A DNA stretch of 64,000 bases from Dyadobacter endophyticus (GTDB taxonomy: Bacteria; Bacteroidota; Bacteroidia; Cytophagales; Spirosomataceae). A program made the position numbers and the translations under genes. Where the stretch lies: positions 434,001 to 498,000 of the forward strand of contig NZ_BMIA01000005.1 of the NCBI RefSeq assembly GCF_014641595.1, read 5' to 3'. Every line of letters starts with the position of its first letter. The stretch's first letter is position 1. This document shows, piece after piece, positions 52,817 through 60,096 of this stretch. The notes under the pieces are model-generated. The model saw only the letters and a program-made list of their open reading frames with translations. It did not search any database and was not told where the DNA came from.

Positions 52817-54088
52817 ATGGCCGGTACCTATCTGTTGGAAGTGAACCTTTGCCTGGCGCTTGTGATCCTGCTTTACAGGGCCGCTTTTCGAAGGCTTACC
52901 TTCTTTGCAGCCAACCGGCTATACCTGCTTTTCGGGATGGTGTTCAGTATCCTAGCCCCTGCATTGAGACTGCCGCTTTGGCCGGGCCAATGGGAGCAGC
53001 CTTCGGGAGTGGCAGCGCGTTTCTTCCCGGAGTATGCATTGGTTGAAGGCATTGCCGGTGATTCCCCGCAAGCATACGGGTCCGGTTTTTCACAAACCCT
53101 CTGGATAATTTATGGTTGCATTGCAGCCTGGCATTTGTATAAATTGTTCGCAGACATTTTCGCCGTCGCCCGGCTGATCCGGAAATACCCTTCCCGGAAA
53201 CTGGGAACTGTGCGGCTCGTGTTGGTGGACAATGAAATACCTGCCTCCTCTTTTTTCAACTACATTTTTATCAACCAAAACCTGCCTGATAATGCGTCCT
53301 TGCGTACATGCATCGCGCACGAGCTCGTGCATTGCAGGCAAGGGCATTCGGGCGACTGGCTGCTAGTCCGGCTGCTTAGCGCGTGCTGCTGGTTCAATCC
53401 GCTGATGCGTTTCTGGCGGGAAGCGATCACGGTCAATCATGAATTCATCGCCGACGCACAGGCCGCACGCCAGGCCGGGAGATTTCGTTACACGCATCTG
53501 CTCCTGAACCTGTCGTCATCTACGCAAATCTCACCCCTGCATTACTTTTCATATTATGGTCAAATCAAATCACGAATTATCATGCTACATCAAACTCCAT
53601 CCAGGGCCGTCAGCCGACTGCGCTTCCTGGCAGCCGTGCCATTGGCGGCATTAATGCTGCTCTTCTTTTCCTGCGAAATACCGGGCGGCGAAGCGAACAA
53701 CATTTCAGAATATCTCAATAAAGACCTCGTAGGAATGTGGGAAAATATGAACCGCATTACGATCAACGACAACGACGGCAAAACGCCGCGCGATTTTCCT
53801 GAACGATCGGGTGATGTAAAAGTATGTTTGTCAAAACTGGAACTCCGGGCCGACGGTCGCTTTGAAATGCGCGATGCCGGCAATGCCAGCAAGCTCACCG
53901 GCACCTGGCAAAGCAATAGTGCTGGCAATGCCGTTCAGCTTTTCTGCAACAATGAAAAAACAGGAACGTCGGTCATTGCCTTGGAGCTCGAAGGCGACAG
54001 CGACGGAAGTATTGCCGCCTGGCAGCATTATTCTGCTGACGAAAAGCTTTCAGCAGGTCACGTATTTTACGAATACAAAAAACTCTAA
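52817..54088 (+). CDS. M56 family metallopeptidase with C-terminal lipocalin-like domain
   Basis: Membrane zinc protease partner of the BlaI repressor, 423 residues. N-terminal helices (LLEVNLCLALVILLYRAAF and LYLLFGMVFSILAPALRL) and a third near residue 95 precede the catalytic HELVH at 168-172; the third ligand is in AITVNHEFIADAQA. A last helix (LRFLAAVPLAALMLLFFSC, ending in Cys) leads to a periplasmic domain of about 130 residues with LVGMWENMNRITIND and KLTGTWQSNSAGNAVQLF, which resembles the lipocalin-like domains of Bacteroidota. This may be the signal sensor in place of a penicillin-binding domain. The ligand is unknown. Confidence 0.9.
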   Translation: MAGTYLLEVNLCLALVILLYRAAFRRLTFFAANRLYLLFGMVFSILAPALRLPLWPGQWEQPSGVAARFFPEYALVEGIAGDSPQAYGSGFSQTLWIIYGCIAAWHLYKLFADIFAVARLIRKYPSRKLGTVRLVLVDNEIPASSFFNYIFINQNLPDNASLRTCIAHELVHCRQGHSGDWLLVRLLSACCWFNPLMRFWREAITVNHEFIADAQAARQAGRFRYTHLLLNLSSSTQISPLHYFSYYGQIKSRIIMLHQTPSRAVSRLRFLAAVPLAALMLLFFSCEIPGGEANNISEYLNKDLVGMWENMNRITINDNDGKTPRDFPERSGDVKVCLSKLELRADGRFEMRDAGNASKLTGTWQSNSAGNAVQLFCNNEKTGTSVIALELEGDSDGSIAAWQHYSADEKLSAGHVFYEYKKL

Positions 54089-54104
54089 AATTTTTTAGTC
54101 TTTA

Positions 54105-54121
54105 TAACTAAATTTTAGTTA
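54105..54121 (+). promoter_or_regulatory. Second copy of the operator palindrome, downstream of the operon
   Basis: TAACTAAATTTTAGTTA, 17 bases, is identical to the core of the upstream operator at 52411-52427. It begins 16 bases after the M56 stop codon. No gene starts after it, so it may serve DNA looping or roadblock termination. Confidence 0.7.
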
Positions 54122-54164
54122 CAAAACGAAATACAAGTAATGCCAGGTGGGATTATTGAAGTAA

Positions 54165-54205
54165 AAAGCCCTTCGGACGACATGTTCAAAGGGCTTTGCT
54201 ATTTT
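54165..54205. terminator. Terminator between the second blaI operon and hemJ
   Basis: AAAGCCCTT (54165-54173) pairs with AAGGGCTTT (54189-54197), with a T-rich stretch after it and A-rich before it, so it can serve both convergent units. Confidence 0.75.
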
Positions 54206-54215
54206 TTGAAATACG

Positions 54216-54761
54216 CTAAACTCCTGCCTTCTTTTCCCGCATTCTCTTGACGACCCGCACGGCGGTCATGATCACAATCGCGAAAGCAATCAGACCGAGC
54301 ACGCCCCACAGCCAGTCGACGGTGTTTTTTAATACTACCAAAAAGACGATGGAAAACAGGAATATCGTCGCTACTTCGTTGAAAAGACGCAATTGAAAGG
54401 AACTATACCGGAATTTTCCCTGCCGGAGTTCCAGTAATATTTTACGGGTAATGGAATGGTAAGCCAATAGGCCCAACACAAAAACCAGTTTCAGCTTCAT
54501 CCAACCCTGGTCAAGCCAGGCGGGGGTAATGTAGAGCATCGCTGTTCCGCATAGCAATGCAAGCCAGCATGCGGGTGTCATGATTGCATTGAACAACAGC
54601 TTCTCCATTTTCGTAAATTGTGCCAAAAGGATTTCGCGTTCGGGGCTCGGCTTGTCGTTGGCCTCGGTGTGGTACACAAACAGGCGGGGCATGTAAAAAA
54701 GCCCTGCAAACCAGCTGACTACAAATATGATATGAAGTGCTTTGAAATGAAGATAGGTCAT
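54216..54761 (-). CDS. hemJ: Protoporphyrinogen IX oxidase HemJ (UPF0093)
   Basis: Membrane enzyme that oxidises protoporphyrinogen IX to protoporphyrin IX in haem synthesis. The 181-residue protein has four to five membrane helices; the first carries the conserved His in YLHFKALHIIFVVSWFAGLFYMPRLFVYH, and PAWLDQGWMKLKLVFVLGLLAYH contains the conserved Trp, Lys and His. The length is typical for the Bacteroidota form. It stands alone, divergent from the msrA gene. Confidence 0.9.
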   Translation of the reverse strand: MTYLHFKALHIIFVVSWFAGLFYMPRLFVYHTEANDKPSPEREILLAQFTKMEKLLFNAIMTPACWLALLCGTAMLYITPAWLDQGWMKLKLVFVLGLLAYHSITRKILLELRQGKFRYSSFQLRLFNEVATIFLFSIVFLVVLKNTVDWLWGVLGLIAFAIVIMTAVRVVKRMREKKAGV

Positions 54762-54904
54762 AAACTACCGGAGATTTGATGTCGACGGAATAGGATGCTA
54801 TCCCGATCTTTTGGCGTTCAAATTTCGTAAATATTATACGATTACGGTCATAAAACTTTATTGGCCCCGTAATCGTTACCGAAACAGTGATAACCCGTAT
54901 TGTT

Positions 54905-55594
54905 ATGATGAGAACCACCATCCCGATTTTCACGTTTATATTTTTGTGTTGCATGGCCCTCGTGTCGTGTGCGCAGACAGACAAAAAACACAAGAGCAAA
55001 ATGGACAAAGAAGCAGCCTCAACCGCACTCGACGAAAGCAACGTCGATACCGCGAACACACAAGTCGCAACATTTGGTACGGGATGTTTCTGGTGTACCG
55101 AGGCCGTAATGGAATCACTCGAAGGCGTTAAGAAGGTGGTTTCGGGCTACTCGGGCGGGCACGACCCCAATCCCAATTATAAGGCAGTATGCACAGGTAA
55201 TACCGGTCACGCGGAGTGCGTGGAAGTGACGTACGATCCCAAGGTGATCAGTTACGCCGACCTGCTGGAAGCGTTCTTCCGCAGCCACGACCCTACTTCG
55301 CTGAACCGCCAGGGAAATGATGTGGGTACGCAATACCGTTCAGTCGTTTTTTACCATACCGACGAGCAGAAACAGCTGGCGGAAACGGCCAAAGCGGAAT
55401 TGGACAAATCGGGCGCTTATGCGAATCCGATTGTAACCGAAATCACTAAATTCCAGAAGTTTTATCCTGCCGAAGACTACCACCAGAATTATTTTGCCAA
55501 CAATCCCGACCAGGGCTACTGCGCCTTCGTGATTGCACCAAAACTGGACAAATTCAAAAAGGTCTTTAAGGATAAGCTCCGGAAGCACATCTGA
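54905..55594 (+). CDS. msrA: Peptide-methionine (S)-S-oxide reductase, lipoprotein form
   Basis: Repairs oxidised methionine in proteins. The catalytic Cys is in GTGCFWCTEAVMESLEGV, followed by SGYSGGHDPNPNYKAVCTGNTGHAECVEV and the substrate-binding EDYHQNYFANNP. A lipoprotein signal (IPIFTFIFLCCMALVSCAQT) precedes the domain by about 40 charged residues, so the enzyme acts outside the cytoplasm, tethered to a membrane. I chose the ATG at 54905; a GTG at 54887 is the other possibility. A resolving Cys near the C-terminus is present only as GYCAFV. Confidence 0.95.
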   Translation: MMRTTIPIFTFIFLCCMALVSCAQTDKKHKSKMDKEAASTALDESNVDTANTQVATFGTGCFWCTEAVMESLEGVKKVVSGYSGGHDPNPNYKAVCTGNTGHAECVEVTYDPKVISYADLLEAFFRSHDPTSLNRQGNDVGTQYRSVVFYHTDEQKQLAETAKAELDKSGAYANPIVTEITKFQKFYPAEDYHQNYFANNPDQGYCAFVIAPKLDKFKKVFKDKLRKHI

Positions 55595-55735
55595 TTTTGG
55601 ATTAAAAAAAGATACCGAAACCACTTATAAAGTGGGAAACTCCGGTTAATAACTATAAATGGCACAAGTTTTGAAGCATTGAAATAAAGGCTTTAATTTG
55701 TGCCATTATTCTTTAACAATAACTAATCTATTACG

Positions 55736-56266
55736 ATGAAAAAGACTCTATTCATGCTGGTAGTTGCAGCCCTTTTCAGCGCAGCTTCCGAGAAGGCGTT
55801 CGCCCAATTTGAAAAAGGAGATAAATTATTGAATGCTGGTATTAACCTCGGCGGTACATATGGCGGCGGTGGCGTCGGTGTAGGTGCTTCGTTCGAAGGT
55901 GGTATCCATGACTTTATCAGCGTTGGTGGCCAGGCTGACTTTACGACCTGGAACTACGGCTACGTTGGGTACAAGTGGAGATATAACTTCTTCACCATTG
56001 CGGCGAGGGGCTCTTACCACTACGGAAAGCACTTCCTGAAACTGGACAACCTTGATTTGTACGCAGGACCTTCACTCGGTTACCGTGTTTCTTCTTTCAG
56101 CGATCCTGATGGCTGGTCAGGCGTTTACGATGACGGCTACGGAAGCGGTGTTTTCTTCGGCGTATTCGCAGGAGCACGTTACTACTTCAAACCTAACATG
56201 GGCGTATTTGCGGAAGTTGGTTACAACGCATCTCCATTGAAAGCGGGTATCGCATTCAAATTCTAA
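55736..56266 (+). CDS. Small outer membrane beta-barrel protein
   Basis: A 176-residue exported protein: signal MKKTLFMLVVAALFSAASEKAFAQ, then about eight amphipathic strands rich in Gly, Tyr and Phe (GGIHDFISVGGQADFTTWNYGYV, FFTIAARGSYHYGKHFL, GVFFGVFAGARYYF) and the end AEVGYNASPLKAGIAFKF with a terminal Phe. It resembles the OmpA/OmpX-like eight-strand barrels of this phylum. A long inverted repeat lies in its leader (55658-55707). Function unknown. Confidence 0.88.
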   Translation: MKKTLFMLVVAALFSAASEKAFAQFEKGDKLLNAGINLGGTYGGGGVGVGASFEGGIHDFISVGGQADFTTWNYGYVGYKWRYNFFTIAARGSYHYGKHFLKLDNLDLYAGPSLGYRVSSFSDPDGWSGVYDDGYGSGVFFGVFAGARYYFKPNMGVFAEVGYNASPLKAGIAFKF

Positions 56267-56276
56267 GAAATTTAAG

Positions 56277-56326
56277 TCACAAAAAAAGCGGGCTCCGAAG
56301 CATTTCGGAGCCCGCTTTTTTTGTGA
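56277..56326. terminator. Perfect 23-bp bidirectional terminator
   Basis: The stem 56277-56299 is the exact complement of 56304-56326 around the loop GCAT, with A7 and T7 runs inside the arms. It serves the barrel gene and the convergent gene at 56335. Confidence 0.95.
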
Positions 56327-56334
56327 CCTATTGA

Positions 56335-57135
56335 TCAGAAATTCAATGCCAATGTCAGGCTTCCTGCCCGTTGCGACGGGTTGAACGACGGCCTGATACT
56401 AATCGTCAGAGGTTCTCCGCGACGGATCAGCTCCCGGCGGATGCGGCTGGCCTTGGCACCGTTCTTGCCTCCTTTCACAAAGCCCACAGTACCGAACGTT
56501 ATTGCGCCGGCAAATCCTCCCAGCATCATGTAGGCACCTTTACGCGCCCGCAGCTCGTCCTGATAACTCTTGTAATTGCCGTTGTCGTCCATAGCGCTGG
56601 CCACAATGCCCGTGCCGATTGCCGCCACAATCACGCCCACGGAAGTCCCTGCAATCCCCATGACCATCCCGCCTTTCGAGCGCGTTTTATAATAGGTGTA
56701 CATGCTCCGTAAATGGTCGGGCGAAGCACTTCTGACATCCTCGGCGAACTGAACCGAGGGCTTTACCGGTCCGTTGGCAACCTTTCGCGCAGCAGGGCCA
56801 GGCTCGTGCTGCCGGGCGGCGGGAGTCGGCTTCGTGGGAGAATAGTAGTTCTGCACTTCAAGCGTCGCCTCAAACGTTTCCTCCTCACCGTTCCCGTAGC
56901 GGATTGAAGCGATATCCGACTTTTTAACTGAAAAAAGCGGCCCTTCCGGGTCGCTGATTTTTTTGTATTTCACTACCTGGTCATCCACTTCCTGGATAAA
57001 TACTTCCAGTTTGGACTCGTCGCGCAGCTTAATCACATCCGCTTTACGCGGTGTTTGTGCATTTGCCTGAACGACAAATAATAGCATTAACATGGCTAAA
57101 AGCTGATTTTTCAGCTTTGGTAAAATTACTTTCAT
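56335..57135 (-). CDS. Secreted protein of unknown function, paralogue 1
   Basis: A 266-residue protein with a signal peptide (LLAMLMLLFVVQANAQ), then a small strand-rich domain (KADVIKLRDESKLEVFIQEVDDQVVKYKKI) typical of Bacteroidota envelope proteins, a Pro-rich linker, two Gly-rich hydrophobic helices (MVMGIAGTSVGVIVAAIGTG and YMMLGGFAGAITFGTVGF) and a barrel-like end LTLALNF. It shares this plan with the next gene upstream at 57193. The role is unknown; position suggests the two work together. Confidence 0.75.
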   Translation of the reverse strand: MKVILPKLKNQLLAMLMLLFVVQANAQTPRKADVIKLRDESKLEVFIQEVDDQVVKYKKISDPEGPLFSVKKSDIASIRYGNGEEETFEATLEVQNYYSPTKPTPAARQHEPGPAARKVANGPVKPSVQFAEDVRSASPDHLRSMYTYYKTRSKGGMVMGIAGTSVGVIVAAIGTGIVASAMDDNGNYKSYQDELRARKGAYMMLGGFAGAITFGTVGFVKGGKNGAKASRIRRELIRRGEPLTISIRPSFNPSQRAGSLTLALNF

Positions 57136-57192
57136 GAGGGAAGGACTTTTTGTAACTGTTTTAACCCTATGAAAGTAATCAATTTACCGCAA

Positions 57193-57927
57193 TCAGAAAG
57201 ACAACCTCAGCCCCAGCCTTGCCGATTTATTGAACGGATCGACGTATGGTGTAATCCTGAAAGTGGTCAGCGGCTGGTTCCTGCGCTGCAATTCATTCTT
57301 GACCTTTTCGGCCTTCTTACTATGAATTTTATAGTTTTTAAAACCGATTAACCCAAAAACAACCCCCACAGCCGGTCCCGCGATCGCGAGGGAAGCGCCG
57401 ATGGTCTTGTTATCGGGACTATCGCCTGTGCTTGCCACAATAATGCCTGATACCAGTGTCGCCACAGCTACTGATGTGAAGACGATGGCACCCTGCTTGC
57501 CGTCTATCGCGCGGTTATGATGATATTCATACTTATCGCGCAACTGGTCGGAATTAGCCATTACTACACTTTTCTCGAACGGATCAGTCGGCAGATTGTT
57601 CAAATCCGCATACTGGCCGACGCTGTCGGGCGGAATGCGCCCCGGCGGAATCGAGTCCTTTACGTTGATGATCTTGCCGTTTTTCAGCAACACCCGGGCT
57701 ACCTGATCCAGATAAATGTAGGTAGCGGCGCTATCGGCCTTGCCAAGGTCGCGATAATTGATCTTTTCGTAGCTCATTTGTGTAATGAGCGCCTGGATAC
57801 GCGAACTGTCGCGCTTGATAATCACGTCGTTTTTTCGGCCGGTCTGCGCGCTGGCAGCCATGCTCACCAATGCAAACAACAGCATCAGTGGCAGGAAAGA
57901 AGTACTTCGTAACGTGTGTGCCCGCAT
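57193..57927 (-). CDS. Secreted protein of unknown function, paralogue 2
   Basis: From the ATG at 57927 it is a 244-residue protein with a signal peptide (LPLMLLFALVSMAASAQ), then KNDVIIKRDSSRIQALITQMSYEKINYRDL, parallel to the KADVIKLRDESKLEVFIQEVDDQ region of the neighbour, and two Gly-rich hydrophobic helices, ending LGLRLSF. The two genes are 57 bases apart on the same strand and are clearly a tandem duplication. The frame is open to 57972, but the later start gives the better signal peptide. Confidence 0.75.
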   Translation of the reverse strand: MRAHTLRSTSFLPLMLLFALVSMAASAQTGRKNDVIIKRDSSRIQALITQMSYEKINYRDLGKADSAATYIYLDQVARVLLKNGKIINVKDSIPPGRIPPDSVGQYADLNNLPTDPFEKSVVMANSDQLRDKYEYHHNRAIDGKQGAIVFTSVAVATLVSGIIVASTGDSPDNKTIGASLAIAGPAVGVVFGLIGFKNYKIHSKKAEKVKNELQRRNQPLTTFRITPYVDPFNKSARLGLRLSF

Positions 57928-58000
57928 AGTTTTAGGTTTTTGAATGGAAAAAGATGATTTAAACGTACGCAACTTTTAACATCCAACAAAAACCATGCTA

Positions 58001-58723
58001 TTACACGCCGAATTTATTGAGCTGTTTCACAAGCACTTCGAAATCTTTCGGGTAAGGCGCCTCCACACGTATAGGATCACCGTTCATAACCGCAAACGAA
58101 AGCGACCGCGCATGCAACGCAACACGCTGAATAAGAGACTGTTCCTCTGTATCTTTTTTCAAATTGAACTTCCTTTTCAGGCTTGAAAGGAAAATCGGTT
58201 CGCCGCCGTATTGCGGGTCGTTGACGATCGGGGCTTTCAGGCATGACAAATGTACGCGGATCTGGTGCATACGCCCTGTAATGGGGATACATTCCACTAA
58301 AGTGTAGCCGCGGTAAACCTGCAAAGTGTTGAATATGGTCTCTGCCTCCTTCCCTTCCGCACGGTCGATTTTCACCGCCGTTCCGTTTTTCAATGGCAGG
58401 ATCGGCAGGTAAACCGACACACCTTCCAGATCATGAATGCCGTTAACGACTGCGTGGTAACGTTTTGTCACCTCCCGGTGCTCGAATTGCATGGCCAAAT
58501 GGCGATAAGCAGCGGGATTTTTAGCGAATGCCAATGCGCCGGAAGTTTCCTTATCGAGGCGATGGGCGGCTTGCAAATCGGGGTTATATTCTTTGGCAAG
58601 ACGAAGTACGCTGCCTCCGCGGTCGGCCGTACGCTCATCGAGCGTAGCCAGGTGCGGCGGTTTATTCACCACTAAAAAATCCTCGTCCTCGAATATGATA
58701 ATGTCTTTGAAATTGATCTTCAT
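58001..58723 (-). CDS. RluA-family 23S rRNA/tRNA pseudouridine synthase
   Basis: Converts specific uridines in RNA to pseudouridine. From the ATG at 58723 it is 240 residues with the family signature: NFKDIIIFEDEDFLVVNKPPHLATLDE, the catalytic Asp in AAHRLDKETSGALAFAK, and the C-terminal GRMHQIRVHLSCLKAPIVNDPQYGG. There is no S4 domain, so it is the short form (RluA or RluC/D-like catalytic only). The target uridines cannot be told. The 5' extension to 58792 lacks similarity. Confidence 0.93.
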   Translation of the reverse strand: MKINFKDIIIFEDEDFLVVNKPPHLATLDERTADRGGSVLRLAKEYNPDLQAAHRLDKETSGALAFAKNPAAYRHLAMQFEHREVTKRYHAVVNGIHDLEGVSVYLPILPLKNGTAVKIDRAEGKEAETIFNTLQVYRGYTLVECIPITGRMHQIRVHLSCLKAPIVNDPQYGGEPIFLSSLKRKFNLKKDTEEQSLIQRVALHARSLSFAVMNGDPIRVEAPYPKDFEVLVKQLNKFGV

Positions 58724-58852
58724 GATATTGTTATAAAAATAATCCGGATGATGCGCCTCGGTCGGGCCATTCATCCGGATTCTCTCGGCCATTGGCCTTT
58801 ATCCGATACAAAGATACTTATACTATTTGTTTCTGTAAACTTCTTTGGGACT

Positions 58853-59563
58853 TCAAACCAACGCGCTCACTTTCGTAGGGTTCGGATTGATGGTATCCGA
58901 CTCGACGAGCCCGTCGCGCAGGCGAACGACGCGGTGCGCGTAGTGCGCGATGTCCTCTTCGTGCGTTACCATCACGATCGTATTTCCTTTGCTGTAAAGC
59001 TGGTCGAAAAGGTCCATGATCTCGTAGGAAGTTTTGCTGTCGAGGTTACCGGTAGGCTCATCCGCGAGCAGGATACTCGGATCGTTGACGAGCGCGCGGG
59101 CAATGGCAACACGCTGGCGCTGACCACCCGAGAGTTCATTCGGCTTGTGTCCCGCACGGTTTTCAAGGCCAACGTTTTTCAGGGACAGCATTGCTTTTTC
59201 CGTTCTGTCGGCTTTGCTCAATCCCGCATAAATGAGCGGCAAAGCCACATTATCGAGCGACGACATCCTGGGAAGCAGGTTAAAGGTCTGAAACACGAAC
59301 CCAATTTCCTTGTTCCGGATCTCGGCCAGTTCGTTTTCAGTCATGTCGCTCACGTCCTTGTTGTTGAGGATATATTTTCCGGTTGTAGGCGTATCGAGGC
59401 AGCCGATAATGTTCATCAACGTCGACTTACCCGAGCCCGAAGGCCCCATAAACGCCACATATTCACCCTTATTAACCGAAATTGTAACGGATTTCAGCGC
59501 CTGGATGACCTCGCTACCCATGATGTAACGTTTCGCTATTTCGCTGGTTTCTATGATTTTCAT
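58853..59563 (-). CDS. ABC transporter ATP-binding protein, LolD/MacB type
   Basis: A 236-residue ATPase with a complete motif set: Walker A GPSGSGKST, the signature LSGGQRQR, Walker B ILLADEPTGNLD and the switch His in MVTHEEDIAHYA. It belongs to the lipoprotein-release and MacB-like class, normally paired with an FtsX-like permease. The permease is not next to it in this window. It is single, 37 bases away from the minus-strand gene ahead of it. Confidence 0.95.
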   Translation of the reverse strand: MKIIETSEIAKRYIMGSEVIQALKSVTISVNKGEYVAFMGPSGSGKSTLMNIIGCLDTPTTGKYILNNKDVSDMTENELAEIRNKEIGFVFQTFNLLPRMSSLDNVALPLIYAGLSKADRTEKAMLSLKNVGLENRAGHKPNELSGGQRQRVAIARALVNDPSILLADEPTGNLDSKTSYEIMDLFDQLYSKGNTIVMVTHEEDIAHYAHRVVRLRDGLVESDTINPNPTKVSALV

Positions 59564-59600
59564 GAAGACGATTTTTCAGTTGGAATATAGCAGTTATGAG

Positions 59601-60056
59601 TCAGGATGCAGCCGAAATTTTATGAAAGAAAGATTGCACAAAGAAAGAAGCCAGGATTACCGGCGGCGGGATGTTGTCGTTGCTTACGTTTCCCTCCCTC
59701 TTCCAGAACCCGGCAGACTCAAAACGTGCTTCGGATTCGCCATTTGCTACGACCCATTTCCCGCGCAGCCACGATTCTAACCGCCATTCGTAACGCATTC
59801 CCTCAAAGGTGATTGACGCCTTGCTTCCGAACAAGTTGTAATCGATGCCGCCCAATACCCGCTGTCCTTCGATGTCCAGTATTTCGGTGTGAGATTGGAA
59901 AAACCCTTTGGACCTGAATGTGAGCATATGGCCATCGAGTTCGCCGCGGCCGTCGTATTTCCAAAGGGTCGTTTTCAGTATCCCGGCTATGACCTTGCCC
60001 CGGAAAATCCGGCATTCCGTTTCAGTGAAATTGGATTTCCAGGACAAAGCTGTCAT
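59601..60056 (-). CDS. Conserved-looking hypothetical protein
   Basis: A 151-residue soluble protein of mostly strands: TLWKYDGRGELDGHMLTFRSKGFFQSHTEILD, ITFEGMRYEWRLESWLRGKWVVANGESEARFES. The alternating pattern suggests a beta-barrel domain of the LURP-one/tubby C-terminal kind, but I am not sure of this. The C-terminus ends in a hydrophobic stretch, PPPVILASFFVQSFF. No function is assigned. Confidence 0.6.
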   Translation of the reverse strand: MTALSWKSNFTETECRIFRGKVIAGILKTTLWKYDGRGELDGHMLTFRSKGFFQSHTEILDIEGQRVLGGIDYNLFGSKASITFEGMRYEWRLESWLRGKWVVANGESEARFESAGFWKREGNVSNDNIPPPVILASFFVQSFFHKISAAS

Positions 60057-60096
60057 TGGTGAAGTGTAATTTTGAGATGGCTAAAATATTAAATCA

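Noticed and set aside
54139..54249. 36-codon plus-strand frame after the second blaI operon's downstream operator
   Set aside because: It runs through the terminator hairpin and into the end of hemJ; its residues show no protein pattern.
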